Shown one piece after another: positions 25,204-33,252 of a DNA stretch of 64,000 nt (positions within the stretch are counted from its first letter, which is position 1; every line of letters starts with the position of its first letter). The stretch is from Rhodothermales bacterium (GTDB taxonomy: Bacteria; Bacteroidota; Rhodothermia; Rhodothermales; UBA10348). A program made the position numbers and the translations under genes. The notes below the pieces were generated by a model. That model was not told the DNA's origin, made no database searches, and saw only the letters and a program-made list of their open reading frames with translations. The stretch spans positions 1 through 64,000 of the forward strand of contig JAVJVN010000018.1 in the NCBI GenBank assembly GCA_040221055.1, given 5' to 3'.

Positions 25204-26295
25204 TCAGGGCCGGTAGCCCGCAGGCATCATGTCGCACAGACGCTCCCATGCCCAGTAGCCTGAGCGCTGCATGGAATAGGCGCCGTACTCGTTGCCTTCC
25301 CGGTCGAATACCATGTAGTCGCCGTTCAGCATGAGCCAAGAATACCGGTAATTGCGGGGCAGCAGGCGGCCTGTGGTTTCCTCCCACTCCTCCCGCTGGC
25401 GCAATCCCATCCGGTCCTGGTACACCCGGTATTCCATGGCCTCCGGCTCCTTCACATAGGTAACGGCCAGCACGTTGTTGAACCGGAGCTCCCAGGCCGG
25501 AATCCGAGGATCTGCCATGACCACGTCCACGGCATCTTCGGGATCGGGTGCCACCCTGAAGTCCCGGATGCTTCCCGGACGCTCGACCGAAGTGATATGG
25601 AAGCCCTCACGGGACGATTCTTCGCGCGCCAGGGACGACAGGAAATGCCGCGCCGATCCGCGCCAGGCCTTTTCCCGGTTCTCGTCCCACGTGCGCCGCT
25701 GACGACGGCCGTCCGCCTCCAACTCCGTGAACTGCATGAACCCCGCCCATCGGTACGTATGATCGTCCGCCGCGAAACTGAACGCGTGGACCGTCACATC
25801 GTACCCCAGTGCATTGTTCGAGAATGAAAATGGGCGCTCGGTCGAAGCGGTCAGCAAGCCCGTCCGGGGATTGCTGGACAGATTCAGCTGTTCCGGCTCA
25901 TGAATGATGCACTCCTCGGCATTGGGCGTCGTGCTGAATACCAACTCCTTGAACCGCTGCAAGTCCAGCAGCCACTGCTCATTCGATGCGCTGACGCCGA
26001 TTTCATCCAACTCGTACGTCTTGGGGGTCAACCGGAAGTCGATCTGATAGCTGCTGACGGAATCGGCCGACACCACCCGGGACACCACCTCGTACCCGAT
26101 CATGGAGGCGATCAATTCGTACTCGAGCCTGCCCTGTGGGATCGAGAACCGGTAGGCGCCGTCGGTGCCCGTGGTACTCCCCACGCTCGTTCCGGCCAGG
26201 AACACATGAACCCCTGTGAGGGCGTCTCCCGACTCGGAATCCGTCACCGTGCCCGATACCTGAAGCGCCAGCGCTATTGCAAGGATGATGGCCAT
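25204..26295 (-). CDS. Exported protein with N-terminal carboxypeptidase-regulatory-like domain
   Basis: A 363-residue protein with a very short N-terminal hydrophobic stretch (M-A-I-I-L-A-I-A-L-A-L-Q) leading straight into a CarboxypepD_reg-like beta sandwich: V-S-G-T-V-T-D-S-E-S-G-D-A-L-T-G-V-H-V-F-L-A-G-T, G-S-T-T-G-T-D-G-A-Y-R-F. This is the domain that often opens SusC-type receptors, but no TonB plug or barrel follows. The C-terminal 250 residues are unrecognised and rich in aromatic residues and charges. It is likely periplasmic or surface-associated. Function unknown. Confidence 0.75.
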   Translation of the reverse strand: MAIILAIALALQVSGTVTDSESGDALTGVHVFLAGTSVGSTTGTDGAYRFSIPQGRLEYELIASMIGYEVVSRVVSADSVSSYQIDFRLTPKTYELDEIGVSASNEQWLLDLQRFKELVFSTTPNAEECIIHEPEQLNLSSNPRTGLLTASTERPFSFSNNALGYDVTVHAFSFAADDHTYRWAGFMQFTELEADGRRQRRTWDENREKAWRGSARHFLSSLAREESSREGFHITSVERPGSIRDFRVAPDPEDAVDVVMADPRIPAWELRFNNVLAVTYVKEPEAMEYRVYQDRMGLRQREEWEETTGRLLPRNYRYSWLMLNGDYMVFDREGNEYGAYSMQRSGYWAWERLCDMMPAGYRP

Positions 26296-26339
26296 CCCTG
26301 AATATAACCCATAGGCGTAAAACCAACCGGCTGGCGGCC

Positions 26340-27977
26340 TTACGACTGCATGCGCATGATGAATCGCATGCGCGTGTTGGTCAGGATGGAGTGCGCATCG
26401 AACACACTGCCCATGGGAGTGTCCGGGGCGATATCCAACAGAAGGAGCGGGTCTGACGTGCTCCGTCGCTGCTCGACCACGCTCAGGAGTTCCCCCGACT
26501 GCACGGGACGGCCATCCACACGGAGCCCTTCGGTCGATAGCGCTACGGTAATGGTCTCTCTGGCAGACGATTCAAGCGCACTGGTTGCCGGCTGCGGCGG
26601 AGGAGGCGGCGGCAGTTTGCCGTCCAGCGTGAAGTACATGGTGAACGCGAACTGGACCGGAACGGCTATCCCCCGCTGCTTGCCGGGCGTGAACCGGGCG
26701 GTCTGCATGACGCGAAGCGCTTCCTCGTCCGCGCCGGCACCTATGCCGCGCAGCAATTTGATATCCGTGGGCGTGCCTTCCTTGTCGACGGTCACCTGCA
26801 TGACCACGCGACCTTCGATCCCCGCTTTCTTGGCGAGCGCAGGGTACTGGATGCGGTCGTGGAGCGCCTGCATCCCGCCGATCAGTTCGGGCATTTCCTC
26901 AACAATTTTGAACATCTCCCGGGGCGACTCATTCGGGGAAGCGGTATCCAGGGCAGCATCGACGGCGCTGTCCGAACAGGCCGACAGGCCGGACACCAGC
27001 ACCAGGACCAGCATGCCGATAAGGAGCCCGACGGGGCGTGACGTGAGGGCGCGAGAGGGTTGGTTCATGGCTTCAATCCGTTTTTTCAGCTTGGTTGCGA
27101 GATAAAGGACAGGGGCGGTGGACGGTGCGTGCGCTGTTCCCGATGTGCGCGCGGTGCCCGGTACGGCTTCGGCACGTGAAGTGGCGTACTGAAGCAACAC
27201 GACAGCATAGGAGCGCATGGGGACGCCCACCCGGTTCACGACGGCGGCATCACACGCTTCTTCTACCGACTGGTCGAACCGACGGGCCAGCCATACCGCC
27301 AGCGGATGCAGCATGAATACCGACCGGACCACGCCCACCGCAAGCGTTTTCCACAGGTCGCCACTGCGATGGTGCTCGAGTTCATGCAACAGGATCAGCT
27401 CCAGGGCCGGGTCGGTGGCATCCGGGACACAGATGACGGGCCGCAGGACGCCGCAGGATAAAGGGGATGCGCAGCCGGGCCATTCCCGGAGATGCACTTC
27501 ACGGCCGACGCCGGATCGAACCCGTGCTGCGCCGAGAATGGACAACGCGTTCGCGTCCGTCACCGGACGCGAACGTCCGGCAATCCGGGCCACCCAGGTC
27601 ACCGATGCGCCGAACCGGATGGCGCCAATCGACGCCGCAAGGGCAGCGATCCACGTCAGCAGTCCGAGCAGGAGCCACGTCAGGTTGGGCTCGGCGGTCG
27701 CGGCCACGCCAGGGCTCCTGAGAACGGGCTCAGCAGGCAGCGGAACCAGCATCACCAGCGATTCCATGGAGGTCGGGCGCCACGGCAGATTGGCCATCAA
27801 CACCGCCACGGGCAAGGCCAGAAGGGTGGCCACGATCAAGTCCACCTGCTGCGAAGCCGACAGTCGGGGCGATCGGGCGACCAATGCGACCAGCAGGGCA
27901 GGTACACTCCAGATGAGCACGGGAAGCCAGAGCGCATCCCATGCCGCGAGACCTGTGGTTTCGAAATATTCAATCAT
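26340..27977 (-). CDS. BlaR1-like M56 metallopeptidase fused to a TonB C-terminal domain
   Basis: A 545-residue membrane sensor/protease. The N-terminal half has about four transmembrane helices and the M56 zinc motif H-E-L-E-H-H. After about residue 310 there is another hydrophobic segment ending L-V-S-G-L-S-A-C, a lipobox-like sequence in mid-protein. A TonB C-terminal-type domain follows (Y-P-A-L-A-K-K-A-G-I-E-G-R-V-V-M-Q-V-T-V) and then a Pro-rich linker and a last small domain. BlaR-type proteins sense a signal outside and cleave the BlaI repressor. It overlaps blaI by eight bases, and the pair is surely co-regulated; no beta-lactamase gene is nearby. Confidence 0.88.
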   Translation of the reverse strand: MIEYFETTGLAAWDALWLPVLIWSVPALLVALVARSPRLSASQQVDLIVATLLALPVAVLMANLPWRPTSMESLVMLVPLPAEPVLRSPGVAATAEPNLTWLLLGLLTWIAALAASIGAIRFGASVTWVARIAGRSRPVTDANALSILGAARVRSGVGREVHLREWPGCASPLSCGVLRPVICVPDATDPALELILLHELEHHRSGDLWKTLAVGVVRSVFMLHPLAVWLARRFDQSVEEACDAAVVNRVGVPMRSYAVVLLQYATSRAEAVPGTARTSGTAHAPSTAPVLYLATKLKKRIEAMNQPSRALTSRPVGLLIGMLVLVLVSGLSACSDSAVDAALDTASPNESPREMFKIVEEMPELIGGMQALHDRIQYPALAKKAGIEGRVVMQVTVDKEGTPTDIKLLRGIGAGADEEALRVMQTARFTPGKQRGIAVPVQFAFTMYFTLDGKLPPPPPPQPATSALESSARETITVALSTEGLRVDGRPVQSGELLSVVEQRRSTSDPLLLLDIAPDTPMGSVFDAHSILTNTRMRFIMRMQS

Positions 27978-28362
27978 CGCTCGCATCCCCCAACGAATTG
28001 ACGAGGGCGCGCAACTCATCTATTTGTTCAATCGACAGGGACTCCGATTCGACGAGCGTGCGGACGGCCGCGACGCGCGATCCTCCGAACACGCTCGAGA
28101 CCACGTCCGACAAGAGCCGACCACGCACTTGCTCGGCAGGAATGCCCGGAGAATAAAGGTACGTCCGCCCCTCCTCCTTGAAGTCGAGGTAGCCCTTGTC
28201 GGCAAGTTTGCGCATGACCGTCATGACGGTCGTATACGCCACTTTCCGCTTTTTCCGGATGATTTCCAGTACGTCGGCGACGCTCGCGGTGCCGAGCTCC
28301 CAGACGATGTCCAGGACTTCGAGCTCGGTTTCGCCCAGGCGGGTCGGGGTTTTGCGCTTCAT
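27970..28362 (-). CDS. blaI: BlaI/MecI/CopY-family transcriptional repressor
   Basis: A 130-residue winged-helix repressor: P-T-R-L-G-E-T-E-L-E-V-L-D-I-V-W-E-L-G opens the DNA-binding domain, with the recognition segment K-V-A-Y-T-T-V-M-T-V-M-R-K-L and wing Y-L-D-F-K-E-E-G-R-T-Y-L-Y-S-P. The C-terminal dimerisation helices contain the region cleaved in BlaI homologues. Directly upstream are two operators placed over the promoter, so it very likely represses itself and the M56 gene. Confidence 0.95.
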   Translation of the reverse strand: MKRKTPTRLGETELEVLDIVWELGTASVADVLEIIRKKRKVAYTTVMTVMRKLADKGYLDFKEEGRTYLYSPGIPAEQVRGRLLSDVVSSVFGGSRVAAVRTLVESESLSIEQIDELRALVNSLGDASDD

Positions 28363-28381
28363 GGGGTGCCCATTGGTTGAC

Positions 28382-28425
28382 TACTATCATGATAGTACGA
28401 CGTCGTTGGTACTATGTCAATAGTA
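28382..28425 (-). promoter_or_regulatory. blaI promoter inside two BlaI-type operators
   Basis: A perfect 16-base palindrome TACTATCATGATAGTA lies at 28382-28397 and a second copy TACTATGTCAATAGTA, with an imperfect centre, at 28410-28425; centres are 28 bases apart. On the minus strand TTGACA (28415-28420) and TACTAT (28392-28397) are separated by exactly 17 bases. So the -35 is in the distal operator and the -10 is the first half of the proximal one. The predicted start is near 28385, about 23 bases before the blaI ATG. Confidence 0.85.
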
Positions 28426-28456
28426 GACCCCCAAACCCGCAAACTACACGTTCAGT

Positions 28457-29581
28457 CTAGGGCGTGTTCACACTACGCCCTCCTTGAAGCCCAAAGAGAT
28501 CGCCCTGGCTGCGTCTGAAATGGCGCGTGGTGAGCGCGAAATGCTCGGCCCTGGGCCCGGCCTCAGACCCGGCCTCGGCCTCCGCCCGACCTTCGTACCC
28601 CAACCGCCGCGTGGTCTGGCGGAACAGGGCGTTCAGGATGTCCGCCCACGGTCCCTCCCCCTGCATGCGCTTGCCGAACCGGCCGTCGTTCAGTTCACCG
28701 CCTCGCATGGATCGGATGCGTGCAAGCACCTTCTCGGCCCTCCCCGGGTGCACGCGCTCCAGCCACTCCCTGAAAATGGGCTCGACGGCGCCCGGCAAGC
28801 GGACCGGAATCCAGGAAGCACGCACCGCGCCGGCTTCGCGAGCCGCTGCAAGGATGGCGGGTACTTCCTCATCGGTCAGCCCGGGGATGACGGGGGCCAC
28901 CATGACACCACATCGGATGCCGGCCTCCGTCAGTTCCCGGATGGCGTCCAGGCGTCGTGCCGGCCGCGAGGTCCGGGGCTCCATGCCCGCGGTCACGTCA
29001 TCCCGCAGACTGGTCACCGACACGTTGACGTGCACGATGTCCAGCCGGGCCATTTCAGCCAGCAGGTCGATATCCCGCGTCACCAGATGATTCTTGGTGA
29101 TGAGCGCCACGGGATTCCGATACCGGAGGAAGACCTCCAGGCATTGCCGGGTAATCCGCAGACGCCGTTCCGCGGGTTGATACGGATCGGTCGCGCCGGA
29201 GAGTGCCACCACGGCCGGTTTCCACGAGGGCCGTTCAAAGGTCTCCGCAAGCAGATGCGCCGCATCGTGTTTGACCATGATGTGCGTCTCGAAATCGAGC
29301 CCGGCCGAATAGCCCAGGTATTCGTGGCCGGGTCGGGCATAGCAGTAGACGCAACCGTGCTCGCATCCCCGGTAGGGATTCAGCGACCAGGTGAAGGGCA
29401 CGTCCGGACTGTCATTCCTGGACAGTATGGTCCGCGAGGCATCGGTGTGGAACGTGGTCGGGATGGCCCGGCGCTCCTTTTCATCCAGTTCCGCCGGATC
29501 CTCTTCCAGGTGGAACCGCTCGTAGGGATTGGCCGGATTCAGGGCCGCACCACGCCCGCGCCGATGGATGTGCTCTGCCAT
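28457..29581 (-). CDS. PA0069-family radical SAM protein (SplB-related)
   Basis: A 374-residue radical SAM protein. The iron-sulfur motif is C-E-H-G-C-V-Y-C (C73, C77, C80 from the ATG at 29581) preceded by the conserved N-P-Y-R-G. Other family marks are G-R-G-A-x-x-N-P-x-N-R/P-Y at the start and S-G-A-T-D-P-Y-Q-P-A-E. This family is related to spore photoproduct lyase but lacks a known reaction. The C-terminal tail is low-complexity (A-E-A-E-A-G-S-E-A-G). The ATG at 29581 fits the family N-terminus better than starts further upstream. The 94 bases between its stop and blaI hold the blaI operators. Confidence 0.88.
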   Translation of the reverse strand: MAEHIHRRGRGAALNPANPYERFHLEEDPAELDEKERRAIPTTFHTDASRTILSRNDSPDVPFTWSLNPYRGCEHGCVYCYARPGHEYLGYSAGLDFETHIMVKHDAAHLLAETFERPSWKPAVVALSGATDPYQPAERRLRITRQCLEVFLRYRNPVALITKNHLVTRDIDLLAEMARLDIVHVNVSVTSLRDDVTAGMEPRTSRPARRLDAIRELTEAGIRCGVMVAPVIPGLTDEEVPAILAAAREAGAVRASWIPVRLPGAVEPIFREWLERVHPGRAEKVLARIRSMRGGELNDGRFGKRMQGEGPWADILNALFRQTTRRLGYEGRAEAEAGSEAGPRAEHFALTTRHFRRSQGDLFGLQGGRSVNTP

Positions 29582-29649
29582 GTCGTTGCAACCTGAGGCT
29601 GCCACACATGTTTCTGCACATATTCCTTTTCCGTCGCCCGTGCGACGGT

Positions 29650-30462
29650 TCAATGACCGTAAATCGTCCGACCATTCAGCGGCTGGACGGGGCGATAATT
29701 ATGGTCGAAAATCGCTTGGAACGCCGCGATTTGATCGGCAGACATGGTTATCGCCTCTTTCATCACCAACCAGTTCACGATTTCAGCGCAGGATGCGGCG
29801 GGATTACTGCCGTTGGGCGTTGTGAGTGAGCCATCGTACTGATAGTAGGCCCGATTTTCAGGCAGTACGTCTTCCACGTCGACATGGACCTCTACGTGCG
29901 GCGATGATTCGAGCGTCGGGAGCTGGTCCCAGACCGCAGCAAGCGCTTCGTTCGGGGCACCCTCCTGGATCATGACCCCGATTACAGCCAAGCGTGCGTC
30001 CTCGTTCCGGTGGACCAGATGCATTTCAAGCGGGCTGTGCGCTCCGTCAATGGTGTGCTCGCTGAGCGAATGGAAATGGATTTGCAGTAATTCGAAACGC
30101 GTTCCACCGACGGTGATGGCATTCTCTTTTTCGACATGTTCATCCCCCTCTTCAATGGTATGCCCGTTGTTGAACAACGTCAGTTCCGTTTCGCCGTATT
30201 CGAAGAGAATGGGTTCGGCTTCGGATTCTGCGTTGGCGTCGACGACTGATGCCGTTACAATATCTACGGGCGATTGCCGGTCACCGGCACAGGTCGGACT
30301 GCAGAGCGACGCCCACTGGGCTGGGCCTGTTTCACCATCGTAGCTCCAGTCTTCACAGGTTGAGACGCGTGTCGGCTCGATGTCCGGTTGGCAACCTGCC
30401 GCACCGACGGCCACCAATGCAGATACAAGGATCAGGCCAAGCGGATGGTTCAATCGGGACAC
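29650..30462 (-). CDS. Alpha-class carbonic anhydrase, predicted exported lipoprotein
   Basis: Hydrates CO2 to bicarbonate outside the cytoplasm. The zinc ligands are visible in L-L-Q-I-H-F-H-S-L-S-E-H-T and E-M-H-L-V-H; the substrate loop appears as G-S-L-T-T-P-N-G, with the N-terminal S-P-V-D-I also typical. I place the start at the GTG at 30462, which gives a signal peptide G-L-I-L-V-S-A-L-V-A-V-G-A-A-G-C with a lipobox-like Cys24; the only other upstream start is a TTG at 30510. About 270 residues. It is monocistronic or follows the tRNA terminator; no promoter is obvious. Confidence 0.9.
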   Translation of the reverse strand: MSRLNHPLGLILVSALVAVGAAGCQPDIEPTRVSTCEDWSYDGETGPAQWASLCSPTCAGDRQSPVDIVTASVVDANAESEAEPILFEYGETELTLFNNGHTIEEGDEHVEKENAITVGGTRFELLQIHFHSLSEHTIDGAHSPLEMHLVHRNEDARLAVIGVMIQEGAPNEALAAVWDQLPTLESSPHVEVHVDVEDVLPENRAYYQYDGSLTTPNGSNPAASCAEIVNWLVMKEAITMSADQIAAFQAIFDHNYRPVQPLNGRTIYGH

Positions 30463-30513
30463 CGGGTTCGCGTAATGATGACCGCAGCAGTGTACGAACC
30501 AAACAATCAACGC

Positions 30514-30534
30514 GTACGGGTTCTACTCCCGTAC
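30514..30534 (+). other. Orphan tRNA T-arm-like hairpin
   Basis: A perfect seven-base stem GTACGGG/CCCGTAC closes a seven-base loop TTCTACT, like a tRNA T-arm. It resembles the T-arm of the adjacent tRNA-Glu in 17 of 21 positions but is on the opposite strand, and no rest of a tRNA (acceptor partner, anticodon arm, CCA) is present. It may be a remnant of a tRNA 3' end, or chance. Confidence 0.3.
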
Positions 30535-30543
30535 ACCCCTATT

Positions 30544-30583
30544 AAAAAGCCCCGGACGGCCTGATGGCCATCCGGGGCTTTTT
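30544..30583 (-). terminator. Rho-independent terminator after tRNA-Glu
   Basis: A long hairpin with stem AAAAAGCCCCGGA/TCCGGGGCTTTTT and an inner TGGCC/GGCCG part, ending in a T run on the minus strand, directly against the tRNA-Glu CCA end. It ends the two-tRNA transcript and is nearly symmetrical, so it could stop plus-strand transcripts too. Confidence 0.9.
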
Positions 30584-30658
30584 GGTACCGCGTACGGGAT
30601 TTGAACCCGTGTTACCGCCGTGAAAGGGCGGCGTCCTAGACCCCTAGACGAACGCGGC
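30583..30658 (-). tRNA. tRNA-Glu (anticodon TTC)
   Basis: A 76-base cloverleaf with encoded CCA. Anticodon arm CCGCC-CTTTCAC-GGCGG gives anticodon TTC. T-arm ACGGG-TTCAAAT-CCCGT. The acceptor stem pairs fully apart from a G-U at the first position. It is the second gene of a tRNA-His/tRNA-Glu transcript, 13 bases after tRNA-His. Confidence 0.97.
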
Positions 30659-30671
30659 AAGTAAATCTTAC

Positions 30672-30749
30672 TGGGGTGATCGAGGGGATTTGAACCCCCG
30701 ACCTCCAGGGCCACAACCTGGCGCTCTAACCGACTGAGCTACGACCACC
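30672..30749 (-). tRNA. tRNA-His (anticodon GTG)
   Basis: Cloverleaf with anticodon arm CCAGG-TTGTGGC-CCTGG, anticodon GTG. The His-specific G at -1 (30749) is encoded and faces discriminator C73; CCA is encoded. Acceptor stem GTGGTCG pairs with CGATCAC. First gene of the tRNA pair. Confidence 0.97.
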
Positions 30750-30767
30750 GTGTACTGACAGAAAAGA

Positions 30768-30797
30768 AATATAGCAATTCCGGGGATAGCGAGGCAA
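30768..30797 (-). promoter_or_regulatory. Promoter of the tRNA-His/tRNA-Glu transcript
   Basis: On the minus strand TTGCCT (30792-30797) and TATATT (30768-30773) are separated by 18 bases, and tRNA-His begins about 19 bases after the -10. The rest of 30750-30855 contains nothing else identifiable. Confidence 0.7.
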
Positions 30798-30855
30798 CCG
30801 ACCATCGTTTGAACTTTCGATCAACTGAGACACCCTTTCTGGCAGGACTGCCGAA

Positions 30856-33213
30856 TCACCGGATGACTGCAATCCGTCCGTAGGCCGTGCCTTCGTCGTT
30901 CCGCCCGACGGCAATGACCAGATACACCCCGGATGAGACCAATTGTCCAGTTTCGTCGCGTGCATCCCACGCCACGCGGCCGCCCCGGGATTCCAGGCGA
31001 CGGACCAGGGAGCCGGCGGCCGTCACTATCCGGATATCTGTGGCCTCGACCAGCCCGTCAATCATGACCTCAGCCGCATCGGTGGCGTCCAATCTGAGCG
31101 GATTGGGGTACACCGTCAGTTCACGGGCCGTCAGGGACGGCGCCACGGCATCGGACGACCACGACAGGGCACCCCGATCGGTCGAGAAATACACCTCGCC
31201 GGAAAGATCGTCCACGGCGACCGCCAGGACCTCGTTGGAAAACAATGGTGAATTCTCCGTCGTGAAGTGCTGGACGGGTGTGAATCCGCCCTCACCCGCC
31301 TCCACGAGCCAGGCCCCCTCGCTGGTTGCGAACCATAGTCGGTTGGCCGGATCTACGGCGATGTCGTTGATGCGCAACCCGAAGAGCATGAAGGTCCCGT
31401 TCGACCGATCGGCCCACTGCGGCCATATGGCCCGGGCTGACGCATCGCGCGCCACGACACCCGTATTGACGAAATACGCCGGTCCGGAAGACGTGCCGAT
31501 CCAGACCAATCCGTCCCGATCCTCGGTTATGGCTGTGACCGTGGTGGATGGAAGGCCCAAACCGGCCCCCCCTGCACTTCCGAAGAACCGGAACCGGTCG
31601 TCTTCTGGGGTCGAGATGTCCCCGGTCTGGAGGACCATCAATCCCCTGACCAGCTGGAAATTGGTTTCATTCCGCACGATGACCCACTTCTGCCCGAACG
31701 AGTCCACATGGATGCGGCCGTAGGCGGTTGCACTGGAGGTCAACCCTTCCCCCACGTACGGTCCGAACGCACGCCAGGTACCGTTGTCATCCCGGGCGTG
31801 AAGCGGCACGCCGCTGGCACGGGTCGTCGTCCAGATCCGGCCTTGTTCGTCCCCGGCGACGCCACCCACCACGACGAAATTATCCGTCCCCGTGGCTGGC
31901 AGGAGGGACGAATTCGACGCATCATGTATCTCCAGTTCGTCCGCGACGACGTGGACCAGGCCCCCGCCTTCCGATCCGAACCATGCCGTCGCATCATCCC
32001 CTGAATAGACCGAAAGGAACCGGTTCTTGCCGTTCAACACAGGGTAGGTCCGACCCGTGAAATCGTCCCACGACCCATCGGGGTTCCGACGGTGGAAACC
32101 GGTGTTGCTGGCATTGGCACCCCCCGCCCACAGCGTGCCGTCGGTGGCCACGGTAAGCGTCGAAAAATTGCCTGCAGACGGGCCGTTCGGGTTGAATACA
32201 CCCTGAACGTCGGCCTGGATTGCTCCTTGTGACGGATCCGAAAGCCGCAACAAGCCCTCGTTCGCATCGCTGGCCCACAAGGAACCGTCCGGCGTCCGGG
32301 TCGCGCCGGTCGGATCCTGCGCACCGGGAATGGATGTCAATTGCGCCACTCCGTTCTGGAAAATCCGGATGACCCTGAATCGCTCGGCCCCCACGATTCC
32401 ATCCTCCACGGATCGGAGCGTGGAGACAGGCTCGGCCGTCAATCCCATGGCCAGGAAATTGCCATCGGCAGCACGGACGTACAGGTCGCGGGCCGTACCG
32501 ACATAGAGGGTGGAACCGGAGAATGCCAACGATCGAATGTCATTGGCGGCAACCGTCGCTCCCACGAATTCCAGCTGCCACGCGGATGGATCCTGCAGGT
32601 TCGGAGCACTCAGCGGCGCCGAGGCGAGGCCCTCAGGAAGGGCGGTCCAGATGCGTTCCGTACCGTCGATCGCGGGGCCAACGGCAATATCACGTACCGG
32701 AATGGCCGGCGATGCCGTGCCCAAGCGCGTGTAGGAGTCCCGGACTTCGTCGCGGACGGGATCGAAAACAACCACGCCGAAGTCGGCCCCGATATACAGG
32801 ACGTGCTCCCGGACGTGGATTCGATTGATGCCCCGTGAGGCAAACTGCGTGGCCCGGGCAATGTCCCTGAACACGGTGACCCTGCCCGTCGCCAGGTCCA
32901 CGCGGTCCAGGACGCCGTCGCCGTATCCGAGCCAGACCTGGTCTCGGACATCGTCCACGGCTACCGCGCGTGGCTGCACGCCGGACAGGCCATCCACCAT
33001 GGTCATGGTCTTGATTTCCCCGGTACTCAGACGGTATCCGAACGCGCCTCCCGTTGTCGCCACCCAGACGTCATCAGCTCCGGATGCGACCGCAATGGCC
33101 GATCGCATGGAGGTGTGGGCCGTCCATCCGTCCTGACGTGCCTGGGCGACATGGGACGGGTGCATCGCGAGAAGCGTGCACATCAGCAACAAGGCCGGAA
33201 GGAAATTGGGCAT
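30856..33213 (-). CDS. porZ: PorZ-like type IX secretion system protein
   Basis: A surface protein of the T9SS attachment complex, which joins cargo to anionic LPS in species where it has been studied. From the ATG at 33213 it has 785 residues: signal peptide (L-P-A-L-L-L-M-C-T-L-L-A-M), a first two-component-regulator-type beta propeller with the PorZ-like sequence D-G-L-S-G-V-Q-P-R-A-V-A-V-D and Y-I-G-A-D-F-G-V-V-V-F-D, a second propeller, and a C-terminal Ig-like sorting-type domain (V-Y-P-N-P at its start, S-S-G-V-Y-L-V near its end). Length and domain order match PorZ. No other T9SS gene is in the window. A sensor-type two-component propeller protein is the main alternative. Confidence 0.82.
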   Translation of the reverse strand: MPNFLPALLLMCTLLAMHPSHVAQARQDGWTAHTSMRSAIAVASGADDVWVATTGGAFGYRLSTGEIKTMTMVDGLSGVQPRAVAVDDVRDQVWLGYGDGVLDRVDLATGRVTVFRDIARATQFASRGINRIHVREHVLYIGADFGVVVFDPVRDEVRDSYTRLGTASPAIPVRDIAVGPAIDGTERIWTALPEGLASAPLSAPNLQDPSAWQLEFVGATVAANDIRSLAFSGSTLYVGTARDLYVRAADGNFLAMGLTAEPVSTLRSVEDGIVGAERFRVIRIFQNGVAQLTSIPGAQDPTGATRTPDGSLWASDANEGLLRLSDPSQGAIQADVQGVFNPNGPSAGNFSTLTVATDGTLWAGGANASNTGFHRRNPDGSWDDFTGRTYPVLNGKNRFLSVYSGDDATAWFGSEGGGLVHVVADELEIHDASNSSLLPATGTDNFVVVGGVAGDEQGRIWTTTRASGVPLHARDDNGTWRAFGPYVGEGLTSSATAYGRIHVDSFGQKWVIVRNETNFQLVRGLMVLQTGDISTPEDDRFRFFGSAGGAGLGLPSTTVTAITEDRDGLVWIGTSSGPAYFVNTGVVARDASARAIWPQWADRSNGTFMLFGLRINDIAVDPANRLWFATSEGAWLVEAGEGGFTPVQHFTTENSPLFSNEVLAVAVDDLSGEVYFSTDRGALSWSSDAVAPSLTARELTVYPNPLRLDATDAAEVMIDGLVEATDIRIVTAAGSLVRRLESRGGRVAWDARDETGQLVSSGVYLVIAVGRNDEGTAYGRIAVIR

Positions 33214-33252
33214 ATCCTGACGATGGTTCAGCGACTGCAAACGCGGACGCCT

